Below, piece after piece: positions 1-9,405 of a DNA stretch of 64,000 nucleotides (the first letter of the stretch is position 1; each line of letters begins with the position of its first letter). Source of the DNA: Aeromicrobium camelliae (GTDB lineage: Bacteria > Actinomycetota > Actinomycetes > Propionibacteriales > Nocardioidaceae). The notes beneath the pieces are model-generated. The model searched no databases and was not told the DNA's origin. It was given only the letters and a program-made list of their open reading frames with translations. The stretch spans positions 1-64,000 of the forward strand of contig NZ_RQJX01000006.1 in assembly GCF_003850045.1 (NCBI RefSeq), in the 5' to 3' direction. The translations under genes were made by a program, and so were the position numbers.

Positions 1-1
1 C

Positions 2-268
2 AGCTACCGCGGATACTCACCACCGGACCACCTGAAAAACGCCATCCGCTACAGAGACGGCACCTGCAGATACCCCGGATGCACCACCAAAGCCACCAAC
101 TGCGACCTCGACCACCGAGAACCCTGGCCCAACGGACACACCACCGCCCGAAACCTCTGGGCGTTATGCAGACACCACCACAAACTCAAAACCTTCGACC
201 ACGCCGTCCCGATCGAACGGGACGACCAGTGGGCGTGGGACGTCGGCGGAACGATACTCACCGAGTAG
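2..268 (+). CDS. HNH endonuclease, DUF222/13E12 type, C-terminal fragment
   Basis: Only the last 88 codons are inside the window; the gene begins upstream. The fragment shows the HNH zinc-finger nuclease core: CRYPGC (fragment residues 22-27), the DLDH metal/catalytic motif (H38), then NLWALCRHHH (C56, H58-H60). This matches the C-terminus of DUF222-HNH proteins, known in mycobacteria as the 13E12 repeat family, usually found in several scattered copies per genome. Codon use differs from every neighbour: aaa, aga, cca, aac and gga are common here and rare elsewhere in the window. That suggests recent transfer or a selfish element. Whether the family acts as homing-type nucleases is not established. 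It ends one base before the convergent sufT stop. Confidence 0.85.
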   Translation, partial: SYRGYSPPDHLKNAIRYRDGTCRYPGCTTKATNCDLDHREPWPNGHTTARNLWALCRHHHKLKTFDHAVPIERDDQWAWDVGGTILTE

Positions 269-269
269 G

Positions 270-629
270 TCAGCCGATGTTGAAGCCGAGGGCGCGCAGC
301 ATCTCGCGGCCGTCGTCGGTGATCTTGTCCGGACCCCACGGCGGCATCCAGACCCAGTCGATCCGGAACTCGTTGACGATGCCGTCGAGAGCCGCGCGCG
401 TCTGGTCCTCGATGACGTCCGTCAACGGGCAGGCCGCCGAGGTCAACGTCATCTGCAGCACCGCGTTGCTGTGCTCGTCCATGTGCACGCCGTACACGAG
501 CCCGAGATCGACGACGTTGATCCCGAGCTCGGGGTCCACGACGTCCTTCATCGCCTCGATGACATCGTCCGAGCTGGTCGGCTTGGGGGCGAGATCGACC
601 TCAGGCAGGTCGGAATGGTCGGTGGTCAT
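270..629 (-). CDS. sufT: SufT, DUF59/MIP18-family iron-sulfur assembly factor
   Basis: 119-residue protein of the DUF59 family, which helps mature Fe-S proteins. It shows the DPELGINVVDLGLVYGV core and the conserved Cys in TSAACPLTDVIE. The reading frame is open to 707, but the ATG at 629 is chosen because GAAGGAG lies about 9 nt upstream and family members start just before this region. It is the last gene of the suf operon, 5 nt after sufU. The equivalent M. tuberculosis gene is Rv1466. Confidence 0.9.
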   Translation of the reverse strand: MTTDHSDLPEVDLAPKPTSSDDVIEAMKDVVDPELGINVVDLGLVYGVHMDEHSNAVLQMTLTSAACPLTDVIEDQTRAALDGIVNEFRIDWVWMPPWGPDKITDDGREMLRALGFNIG

Positions 630-634
630 GGGTC

Positions 635-1084
635 TCACTGCTCCTTCGGATCGGAGACGGCTTGGGAGACGGCGTCCTTCCACGCCATCCAGCTCAGCAG
701 CGCGCACTTGACGCGTGCCGGGAACTGGGCGACGCCGGCGAAGGCGATGCCGTCCTCGAGGACCTCCTCGTCGGGCTCGACCTGGCCACGCCCGTGCATG
801 ACCTCCGAGAAGGCGTCCAGCACGGCGAGCCCCTGCGGGACGGACTTGCCGACCAGCAGGTCGTAGAGCACCGACGCCGAGGCTTGACTGATCGAACAGC
901 CCTCCGCGTCGTACGAGACGTCAGCGACCGTGTCACCGTCGAGGTGCACCCGCAGGGTGATCTCATCACCACACGTCGGGTTGACGTGGTGCACCTCGGC
1001 CTCGTGGGGCTCGCGCAAGCCAGCCCCGTGCGGGTTCTTGTAGTGATCCAGGATGATCTCCTGGTACAGCGCGTCGACGTCCAT
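635..1084 (-). CDS. sufU: SufU, Fe-S scaffold / zinc-dependent sulfurtransferase
   Basis: 149 residues, normal length for SufU. It accepts persulfide sulfur from SufS and passes it to the SufBCD complex. The zinc/sulfur ligands are visible: C38 and D40 in NPTCGDE, C63 in EGCSIS and C127 in KCALLSW. The longer spacing between the second and third cysteines than in IscU is the SufU-type insertion. It starts 1 nt after the sufS stop, so translation is probably coupled. Confidence 0.96.
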   Translation of the reverse strand: MDVDALYQEIILDHYKNPHGAGLREPHEAEVHHVNPTCGDEITLRVHLDGDTVADVSYDAEGCSISQASASVLYDLLVGKSVPQGLAVLDAFSEVMHGRGQVEPDEEVLEDGIAFAGVAQFPARVKCALLSWMAWKDAVSQAVSDPKEQ

Positions 1085-1085
1085 C

Positions 1086-2336
1086 TCAGCTCACCTTGAA
1101 GTACCGCTGGGTGTGGCGGATCGCCTCAACCAGCGCGTCGATCTCCGCCTCGGTCGTGTACAGGTAGAACGACGCGCGCGTCGTCGACTGGACACCGAAG
1201 CGGCGGTGCGCCGGCTTGGCGCAATGGTGCCCGGCACGCACGGCGACACCGCGCGAATCGAGCAGCTGCGCGACATCGTGCGGGTGCACGCCGTCCAGGG
1301 CGAAGCTGATCGCTCCCCCACGATCGACCGGCTCCCGCGGCCCGACGATGGTCAGGCCGTCGATCTCCTGCAGACGCTCGAGCGCGTGGGCGGTGATGGC
1401 CTGCTCGTGCGCGGCGACGTTCTCCATGCCGAGGGCGGTCAGGTAGTCGACCGCCGCACCCAGGCCGGCGGCCTGCGCGATCGGCGGGGTGCCCGCCTCG
1501 AACCGGTGCGGCGGAGCGGCGAACGTGCTGCGCTCCATCGTCACCGTCTCGATCATCTCGCCACCGCCGAGGAACGGCGGGAGCGACGCCAGCAGGTCAT
1601 AGCGACCCCACAGCACGCCGATGCCCGTCGGACCGACCATCTTGTGGCCGGTGAACGCGACGAAGTCCGCGCCCAGCGACGCGACGTCGACCGGGATCTG
1701 CGGCACGGCTTGCGAGGCGTCGACCGCCACCAGCGCACCGACCTGGTGCGCCCGCGCGATGACGACGTCGAGCGGGTTGATCGTGCCGAGCATGTTCGAC
1801 ACCCACGTCAGCGAGACGATCTTGGTGCGCTCGTTGACCAGCGTGTCGAGATCGTCGAGGTCGAGGCGGCCCTCGTCGGTGACACCGAACCACCGCAGCG
1901 TCGCACCCGTGCGCTCGGCGAGGAGCTGCCACGGGACGATGTTGGAGTGGTGCTCCATCTGCGAGATGACGATCTCGTCGCCGGGACCCACAGTGCCGAC
2001 GTCGCCGAGCACGCGCGCCACGAGGTTGAGCGCCTCGGAGGCGTTCTTCGTGAAGATCACCTCGTCGCGCGAGGGCGCTCCGATGAACTGCGCGATCTTG
2101 TCACGGCCACCCTCGAACGCCGCCGTGGCCTCCGCACCGAGCTGGTGCATGGCCCGAGCGACGTTCGCGTTGTGCTCGAGATAGTGCCGCTCGATGGCCT
2201 CGACGACCTGCCGAGGCTTCTGCGAGGTGTTGGCACTGTCGAGGTACACGAGCGGGTGCCCGCCCGCGACCGACCGCGCGAGGACCGGGAAGTCCTTGCG
2301 GATCGCTTCGACGTCGTAGCCCTGAGTCCGGGTCAC
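1086..2336 (-). CDS. sufS: SufS cysteine desulfurase
   Basis: 416-residue PLP enzyme (class V aminotransferase fold, group II desulfurase) that takes sulfur from cysteine to form a protein persulfide and alanine. The PLP lysine is K232 in FTGHKMVGP. The persulfide cysteine is C372 in RAGHHCAKP, with the short loop typical of SufS rather than IscS. The GTG start overlaps the sufC stop as GTGA, and partner sufU follows immediately. Confidence 0.97.
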   Translation of the reverse strand: MTRTQGYDVEAIRKDFPVLARSVAGGHPLVYLDSANTSQKPRQVVEAIERHYLEHNANVARAMHQLGAEATAAFEGGRDKIAQFIGAPSRDEVIFTKNASEALNLVARVLGDVGTVGPGDEIVISQMEHHSNIVPWQLLAERTGATLRWFGVTDEGRLDLDDLDTLVNERTKIVSLTWVSNMLGTINPLDVVIARAHQVGALVAVDASQAVPQIPVDVASLGADFVAFTGHKMVGPTGIGVLWGRYDLLASLPPFLGGGEMIETVTMERSTFAAPPHRFEAGTPPIAQAAGLGAAVDYLTALGMENVAAHEQAITAHALERLQEIDGLTIVGPREPVDRGGAISFALDGVHPHDVAQLLDSRGVAVRAGHHCAKPAHRRFGVQSTTRASFYLYTTEAEIDALVEAIRHTQRYFKVS

Positions 2337-3097
2337 AGTGCTGCGGCCGCCTTGACGTACTTGTCGTAGCCCTCGGACTCGAGCTGCTCGGCGAGTTCGC
2401 GTCCGCCGGACTCGGCGAGCTTGCCGGCCACGAACACGTGGACGTAGTCGGGCTGGATGTACTGCAGGATGCGCGTGTAGTGCGTGATCAGCAGAACGCC
2501 GCGGTCACCCTGGCTCGTGTAGCGGTTGACGCCCTCGGAGACGACGCGCAGGGCGTCGATGTCCAGGCCGGAGTCGGTCTCGTCGAGCACCGCGAACTTC
2601 GGGTTCAGCAGTTCGAGCTGCGCGATCTCGTGGCGCTTCTTCTCACCACCGGAGAAGCCCTCGTTGACGCTGCGCTGCGCGAAGGTCGGATCCAGCGTCA
2701 CGCGCTCGAGCGCGGCGTTGACGTCCTTGACCCAGGTGCGGAGCTTGGGCGCCTCACCGTCGATGGCGGTCTTGGCGGTGCGCAGGAAGTTCGCGACCGA
2801 CACGCCGGGCACCTCGACGGGGTACTGCATGGCCAGGAAGAGGCCGGCGCGCGCGCGCTCGTCGACGGTCAGCTCGAGGATGTTCTCGCCGTCGAGCAGC
2901 ACCTCGCCGTCGGTCACCGTGTACTTCGGATGGCCGGCGATCGAGTACGCGAGCGTCGACTTGCCCGAGCCGTTGGGTCCCATGATCGCGTGGACCTCGC
3001 CGGACTTGATGGTGAGGTCGACGCCGCGCAGGATCTCCTTCGCGCCGTCCTCGGTCTCGACCGAGACGTGGAGGTTCTTGATCTCAAGGGTGGACAT
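2333..3097 (-). CDS. sufC: SufC, ATPase of the SufBCD scaffold complex
   Basis: 254-residue ABC-type ATPase without membrane domain. Walker A is GPNGSGKST (about residues 40-48), the signature is FSGGEKKR, and Walker B is [12 protein letters not shown], the Suf-specific variant with DETDSG. It drives conformational change of SufB-SufD during cluster assembly in the cytosol. It lies 6 nt after the Rieske gene and overlaps sufS by 4 nt. Confidence 0.97.
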   Translation of the reverse strand: MSTLEIKNLHVSVETEDGAKEILRGVDLTIKSGEVHAIMGPNGSGKSTLAYSIAGHPKYTVTDGEVLLDGENILELTVDERARAGLFLAMQYPVEVPGVSVANFLRTAKTAIDGEAPKLRTWVKDVNAALERVTLDPTFAQRSVNEGFSGGEKKRHEIAQLELLNPKFAVLDETDSGLDIDALRVVSEGVNRYTSQGDRGVLLITHYTRILQYIQPDYVHVFVAGKLAESGGRELAEQLESEGYDKYVKAAAAL

Positions 3098-3103
3098 GAT
3101 GTG

Positions 3104-3427
3104 TCAGTTCTCGCTTTCGTCGGGGAGATCGACCCACACGGTCTCTCCCTCGATCTTGGTGGGGTACACGGGCACGGGTTCGGTGGCGGGCAGGCCGAGC
3201 GGCTCGCCGGTGCGAAGGTCGAATCGCGAACCGTGGAGGAAGCACTCGATCGTGCATCCCTCGACGTCGCCGTCCGACAACGGGATCTCCGCGTGGGAGC
3301 ACCAGTCCTGGATCGCGTAGACGGTGTCGCCCTGCTTGACGAGCGCAAGGTCGATGCCGCCGAGCTCGACGGCCAGGGCCGCGCCCTCGGGAACGTCAGC
3401 CAGCTTGGCTGCCTCCTGGAACGCCAT
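3104..3427 (-). CDS. Rieske-type [2Fe-2S] ferredoxin in the suf operon
   Basis: 107-residue single-domain Rieske protein. Cluster ligands are C43 and H45 (DWCSHAE) and C62 and H65 (CFLHGSRF). It resembles the ferredoxin subunits of non-heme-iron oxygenases but has no oxygenase partner here. Its position between sufD and sufC, with the start overlapping the sufD stop (TGATG), is conserved in Actinobacteria. An electron-transfer role in cluster assembly is plausible but is inferred from context only. Confidence 0.93.
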   Translation of the reverse strand: MAFQEAAKLADVPEGAALAVELGGIDLALVKQGDTVYAIQDWCSHAEIPLSDGDVEGCTIECFLHGSRFDLRTGEPLGLPATEPVPVYPTKIEGETVWVDLPDESEN

Positions 3428-4598
3428 CAGGACTCCAGCCGGCCGACGACCGTCGCGAGCTCGTCCTCGATGGCCGAGGTGAGCCGCTCCTGAAGATCCT
3501 CGACACCGATCCGGCGGATGATGTCGTTGAAGAAGCCGTGGACGACGAGGCGACGCGCCTCGGTCTCCTCGATGCCGCGGCTCTGCAGGTAGAACAGGTG
3601 CTGGTCGTCGAAGCGACCGGTCGTCGACGCGTGGCCGGCGCCGGCGATGTCGCCCGTCTCGATCTCGAGGTTCGGCACCGAGTCGGCCTTGGCCCCGTCG
3701 GTGAGCACCAGGTTGTCGTTCTGCTCGAACGTCTCGATGCCCTCGGCGACCTTGCGGATGAGGACGTTGCCGATCCACACGGTGTGCGCGTCCTGCCCCT
3801 GCAGCGCGCCCTTGTACTCGACGTTGCTGCGGGTCTTGGGGGCCGTGTGGTCGACGAACTGGCGGTGCTCGATGTGCTGGCCGGCGTCGGCGAAGTACAC
3901 GCCGAGCAGGTCGACGCTGCCACCGGGACCGGCGTAGTCGACGTTGAGGCTCGTGCGGACGAGGTCGCCGCCGAGGCTGAACTCGAAGACCCGGACCTCG
4001 CTGTCGCGACCGGCGCGCAGATTGATCTGCTCGGTGTGGACGGCGTCGTCCTCCCAGTCGTTGAGCGTGACGAGATCGAGCTTGGCACCGTCGCCGACGA
4101 CGACCTGGGTGAAAGCGTCGTAGGTGGCCGAGCCGACGTGATCGACGAGGACGGTGGCCTTCGCGTGCGCACCCACCCGGATCACCACGTGTCCCCACAC
4201 CAGCGTGTCGGCGCCAGCGCCGCGCATCGTGAGACGCACAGGGCGATCCAGCTCGGCGTTTGCGGGGATGTCCAGCAGCACCGCGCCGCCGGCGTTGGCG
4301 ACCGCGAGGGCGCCGAGCCGGTCGAACGGAGCGCTCACCGCGAGCGCCTGCGCCTCCTCGGTGCTCAGCTCACCGAGCGTGACGCCTTCGGGCAGGTCGT
4401 TCTCCCAGGAAAGGTGCGCGTCGGAGGCCGCGCCGTCGAACAGCCCGCGGAGACGCTTGAGCGGGGTGAACCGCCAGATCTCCTCCAGGCCGCTGGGAAC
4501 GGGATGCGCCGCGAGGTCGTAGGACGGCTCGGGATGCAAGTGCGACTCCACATGCTCGAGTTCCAGCGCGTTCGCGACGTTCTCCACGGTGGCGGTCA

Positions 4599-4599
<1 letters not shown>
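3427..4599 (-). CDS. sufD: SufD, scaffold complex subunit
   Basis: 390 residues, right-handed beta-helix protein that pairs with SufB and SufC. The C-terminal SufBD core with SRGIEETEARRLVVHGFF (about residues 340-357) is the family signature. In the SufBC2D complex it aids iron acquisition. The start overlaps the sufB stop by one base (TAATG), indicating translational coupling. Confidence 0.96.
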
Positions 4600-6031
<1,432 letters not shown>

Positions 6032-6035
<4 letters not shown>

Positions 6036-6724
6036 GACGACACCCTCTCTGGTGTGGGGGCTTGCGGAAGATGGGTGGTGCAGACACCGTCACCGTGCGC
6101 GATGGTGGCGAGTCGCTGGACGTGCGTGCCGAGCAGGTCGGCGAACAACTCGGTCTCGGCTTCGCACAACTGGGGGAACTCCCCCGCGACGTGCGCCACG
6201 GGACAGTGGTGCTGACACATCTGCTCGCCGGCCGGCGAGCTGCTGACAGACGCGGCGTAACCGTCGTCGGTCAGGGCTTGGGCGAGGATACGCGCACGCT
6301 CCTCGAAGGACTCGACGCCCTCCAGGACCGCGCGGTAGCGCTCCTCGAGGGCACCGAGGCGGTGGCGGGCGAAGGCCTTGACGGCATCGTCCCCGCCGGT
6401 CTGGTGCAGGTAGCGCAGCGCCTCGGCGGCGAGCGCGTCGTACGAGTGCTCGAACTGGTCGCGGCCCGAGTCGGTCAGGACGAACACCCGAGCGGGCCGT
6501 CCGCGACGGCGCTGGCCGACGATGCGCTGCTCGCGCGGTTCGATGAGGCCCTGCTCCAGCAGCGCGTCCAGGTGCCGGCGGACGGCTGCGGGCGTCAGAT
6601 CGAGGCGCTCGGCCAGCTGCGCAGCGGTCGAGGCGCCATGCGACAACAGGCACTGGGCGACACGCAGGCGCGTGGGAGCGTCATCGGTCGACGACGCCAC
6701 CTCCGGTACCCGCATGTTTTTCAC
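6032..6724 (-). CDS. sufR: SufR, Fe-S-sensing transcriptional repressor of the suf operon
   Basis: 230 residues: N-terminal winged helix-turn-helix (about residues 17-85, with [13 protein letters not shown] in the wing) and a C-terminal sensor carrying C170, C174, C187 and C215, the cysteine cluster expected to bind [4Fe-4S]. In M. tuberculosis Rv1460 (SufR) is the first gene of the suf operon and represses it. The GTG at 6724 is chosen because a promoter-like -10 (CACACT) ends 6 nt before it, suggesting a leaderless message. The ATG at 6715 is an alternative; neither has a Shine-Dalgarno. Its own operator overlaps the start. Confidence 0.93.
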
Positions 6725-6760
6725 AACACCAGTGTGCCGTTATTCATTCCGGCCATTCAA
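6721..6760 (-). promoter_or_regulatory. suf promoter with SufR operator
   Basis: On the minus strand the sequence reads ACACT-GGTGT-TGTGA (6735-6721), an exact match to the ACACT-N5-TGTGA inverted repeat I recall as the mycobacterial SufR site. It overlaps a candidate -10 (CACACT, 6736-6731) and the GTG start. A -35-like TTGAAT lies at 6760-6755, 18 nt upstream of the -10. Binding here would block the promoter, giving autorepression. Confidence 0.8.
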
Positions 6761-6761
6761 C

Positions 6762-6780
6762 GAAGGTTCGCCTTACCGCT
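6762..6780. promoter_or_regulatory. DtxR/IdeR-like iron box upstream of suf
   Basis: The 19-mer GAAGGTTCGCCTTACCGCT fits the core of the DtxR/IdeR consensus TWAGGTWAGSCTWACCTWA at 13 of 14 inner positions (AGGTTcGCCTTACC). The outer flanks do not match. It lies immediately upstream of the -35 of the suf promoter, a position more like an activator site than a blocking operator. Nearly the same block occurs at aconitase (53840-53858). Confidence 0.6.
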
Positions 6781-6811
6781 CGATGCGCCTGCCGCCATGC
6801 CCCGACGACGA

Positions 6812-6817
6812 TACGGT
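6812..6817 (+). promoter_or_regulatory. -10 element of the LigD-type polymerase gene
   Basis: TACGGT (TANNNT) ends 5 nt before the ATG at 6823, and there is no Shine-Dalgarno, so a leaderless transcript is likely. Confidence 0.45.
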
Positions 6818-6822
6818 GAAGC

Positions 6823-7881
6823 ATGGCCACCACGGCAGCGCAGGTCGAGGCGGGCGGGCGTACCGTCCGCGTGTCGAGCCCCGACCGGATCATCTACGAG
6901 GCGACGGACATCACTCCCGCGATCACGAAGCTGGAGGTCGTGGAGTACGTCGTCGCGGTCGGCGACGGCCTCATGCGGGCGCTCTACGAGCGGCCCACCA
7001 CCCTCGAGCGCTGGCCCAAGGGCGTGCGCGAGGGCATGACGCTGTCGACGCGCCAGGACAACCACGGCGACGCGTTCTACCAGAAACGCGTACCGAAGGG
7101 AGCACCCGACTACCTGGAGACGGTGCGCATCCACTTCCCGTCGGGCCGCCGGGCTGACGAGATCTGCCCGACGGAGATCGCCGTCGCCGCCTGGGCGGCG
7201 CACATGGGCACGATCACGTTCCATCCGTGGCCGGTGCGGCGCAGCGACGTCGACCGGCCGGACGAACTGCGCATCGACCTCGATCCGCAGCCGGGTACCG
7301 ACTTCCACGACGCCCAGCGGGTCGCCCGCGTGGCCAAGGAACTCCTCGAGGAGATCGGCATGCGCGGCTACGTCAAGACGAGCGGCAACCGCGGGGTGCA
7401 CGTGTTCGTACGAATTCGCCCCGAGTGGACGTTCACCGATGTGCGGCACGCCGCGCTGGCGTTCGGTCGTGAGCTCGAACGGCGCGACGACAGGGTCACG
7501 ACGAAGTGGTGGAAGGAGGAACGCGGCGAGAAGATCTTCGTCGACTTCAACCAGAACGCGCGCGACCGCACCATCGCCAGCGCCTACAGCCTGCGACCGA
7601 AACCCGGCGCTCCCGTGTCCACTCCCCTGACCTGGGACGAGCTGTTCGACCTCGACGAGCCGCGGACGCTCAATCTCACGACGGTCCCCGACCTTCTCGC
7701 GCAGCGGCCCGACCCGTGGGCCTCGATCGACGACGAGGCGTTCGGCCTCGAGACCCTGCTCGAGTGGTACGCCCGCGACGAAGAGAACGGCGAAGGCGAC
7801 ATGCCCTATCCCCCGGACTACCCCAAGATGCCCGGCGAACCGAAGCGCGTGCAGCCGTCCAAGGCCCGCGCGGACACCTGA
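6823..7881 (+). CDS. LigD-type DNA polymerase (archaeo-eukaryotic primase fold)
   Basis: 352-residue stand-alone polymerase domain of the LigD family, here without fused ligase or nuclease. Metal-binding aspartates are D152 and D154 in RIDLDPQPG, followed by KTSGNRGVHVFVRI, the nucleotide-binding motif of the family (usually TSGxxGxH). Such proteins (for example M. tuberculosis Rv3730c) sit next to LigC-type ligases and are linked to NHEJ or RNA-primed gap filling. The convergent neighbour is exactly such a ligase. No ku gene is in the window, so an NHEJ role is not shown. Confidence 0.9.
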   Translation: MATTAAQVEAGGRTVRVSSPDRIIYEATDITPAITKLEVVEYVVAVGDGLMRALYERPTTLERWPKGVREGMTLSTRQDNHGDAFYQKRVPKGAPDYLETVRIHFPSGRRADEICPTEIAVAAWAAHMGTITFHPWPVRRSDVDRPDELRIDLDPQPGTDFHDAQRVARVAKELLEEIGMRGYVKTSGNRGVHVFVRIRPEWTFTDVRHAALAFGRELERRDDRVTTKWWKEERGEKIFVDFNQNARDRTIASAYSLRPKPGAPVSTPLTWDELFDLDEPRTLNLTTVPDLLAQRPDPWASIDDEAFGLETLLEWYARDEENGEGDMPYPPDYPKMPGEPKRVQPSKARADT

Positions 7882-7976
7882 TCGGTGAGTGAGCGTCCAT
7901 CGAGCCGCGACGGCGGTGGGCCAGCGCCCGTTTCTTCCGCCGGAATGGACGGTAAGTCACCGCCCTGGAGGTGGAC

Positions 7977-9077
7977 TCAGAGCAGGACGTCACCGAGGTC
8001 GTACCGGGCGACCTCCTCGAGCTGCTCGTACGTGCACGACGCCGGTTCGCGATCGGGCCGCCAGCGCTTGAACTGGGCCGTGTGCCGGAAGCGTGCGGAA
8101 TCGCCGACACCCTCCATGTGCTCGTAGCCGACCTCCGCCACGAGGTCGGGTCGCAACGGCACGAAGGAGAGGTCCTTCGTGCCGCTCCATCGACTCTGGC
8201 CGCCCGGGAGCCGGCCGCTCACCTGGGCGGACTCGTCGCGCCAGTCCGCCCAGGGGTGGGGTTCGCCCTCGGCGACCACGAGCGGTGCGAGCTGCTCGAT
8301 CAGCTCCGCGCGCCGGCGCTCGGGGAACGAGGCGGCGACGCCGACGTGCTGGAGGCGGCCGTCCCCGGCGTAGAGGCCGAGCAGGAGCGAACCGAGCAGG
8401 GGTCGATTCGCCGTCGAAGTCTTGTGCAGCCGGTAGCCGGCGACGACGACGTCGGCCGTCCGCGCGTGCTTGACCTTCATCATCACGCGCCCGTTCGGCG
8501 TGTAAGGCTCGGCGAGCGGTTTGGCGACGATGCCGTCGAGACCCGCGCCCTCGAACTGCTCGAACCACTCCTGCGCTTCATCGGCATCGCCGGTGACGCG
8601 GGTGACGTGGATCGGCGCGGCGGCATCGGCCAACGCGTCGACGAGACGATCGCGTCGCACGGCGAAGGGCTCGTCCATCAGCGAGTCGTCGCCGAGCGCG
8701 AGCAGGTCGAAGGCGACGAGCCGCGCCGGCGTCTGTTCGGCGAGCACGCGCACCCGCGAGTCGGCGGGGTGGATGCGCTGACTGAGCGCGTCGAAGTCCA
8801 GGCGGCCGTTGATGTCGATGACGATCTCGCCGTCCACGACACATCGCTCGGGCAGGTGGGCGCGCACCATCTCGACGACCTCGGGGAAGTACCGCGTCAA
8901 CGGCTTCGTCGAACGGCTGGCGATCTCGACTTCGTCACCATCGCGGAACACGATCGCCCGGAACCCGTCCCACTTGGGCTCGTAGACGAGACCGCCCTCC
9001 ACGGAGTCGGGCGCAGGGACCCCCTTGACCGACTTGGCCAGCATCGGGCGGATGGGAGGGCTCACGGGCAAGGCCAT
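7977..9077 (-). CDS. ligC: LigC-type ATP-dependent DNA ligase
   Basis: 366 residues, the length of LigC ligases: adenylation domain plus OB-fold. The catalytic lysine is K35 in EPKWDGFRA (KxDG motif I). DGEIV, the DGIVAK motif and VMMKVKH follow. The ATG at 9077 has TGAGGAG 7 nt upstream. It pairs convergently with the LigD-type polymerase, as Rv3731 does with Rv3730c. It seals nicks in DNA and may act in repair at ribonucleotide-containing ends. Confidence 0.92.
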   Translation of the reverse strand: MALPVSPPIRPMLAKSVKGVPAPDSVEGGLVYEPKWDGFRAIVFRDGDEVEIASRSTKPLTRYFPEVVEMVRAHLPERCVVDGEIVIDINGRLDFDALSQRIHPADSRVRVLAEQTPARLVAFDLLALGDDSLMDEPFAVRRDRLVDALADAAAPIHVTRVTGDADEAQEWFEQFEGAGLDGIVAKPLAEPYTPNGRVMMKVKHARTADVVVAGYRLHKTSTANRPLLGSLLLGLYAGDGRLQHVGVAASFPERRRAELIEQLAPLVVAEGEPHPWADWRDESAQVSGRLPGGQSRWSGTKDLSFVPLRPDLVAEVGYEHMEGVGDSARFRHTAQFKRWRPDREPASCTYEQLEEVARYDLGDVLL

Positions 9078-9087
9078 CGGATGCTCC

Positions 9088-9330
9088 TCAGACGTTGGTG
9101 ACGATCGGCAGCACACGGCGCAGCGTGCGGCCGGTGAGCCGCACCAGCGCCCAGCCGATCAGCATGGGAACGCAGGTCCCCACCGGCACCCACGGTGACG
9201 GACGATCGCCCTGCGCGACCATCACCGCGATCACCACCGCCGCCCCGGCGGTGAGGACGGCGCCGGCGAAGAAGATCAAGCCGCCGAGGCCCGCGACGAT
9301 GCGGCCCGGCGTGAGGCGAACTCTGTTCAT
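9088..9330 (-). CDS. Small two-helix membrane protein, unknown function
   Basis: 80 residues, not recognised. Two hydrophobic helices (about residues 11-40 and 47-66) flank a short polar loop, and both ends are basic. The ATG lies 8 nt after TAGAGT, a possible leaderless -10, and there is no clear Shine-Dalgarno. It is 10 nt upstream of ligC and could be co-transcribed, but nothing ties it to ligation. Confidence 0.6.
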   Translation of the reverse strand: MNRVRLTPGRIVAGLGGLIFFAGAVLTAGAAVVIAVMVAQGDRPSPWVPVGTCVPMLIGWALVRLTGRTLRRVLPIVTNV

Positions 9331-9393
9331 GGCAGGGGACTCTACCGTCGCGAGGGCGGCTGGACCGCCGACCGGCCGTTGTAGTGCGCCGCC

Positions 9394-9399
9394 TAGAAT
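9394..9399 (+). promoter_or_regulatory. -10 element of the ABC exporter/ctaA operon
   Basis: TAGAAT lies 6 nt before the GTG at 9406, a leaderless arrangement. It fixes the start of the ATPase and probably drives the three-gene run to ctaA. Confidence 0.6.
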
Positions 9400-9405
9400 G
9401 TCGGG

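Noticed and set aside
7882-7976. Terminator between the convergent polymerase and ligase genes
   Set aside because: Only short, imperfect GC repeats are visible; nothing comparable to the hairpins at 35007 or 50827.
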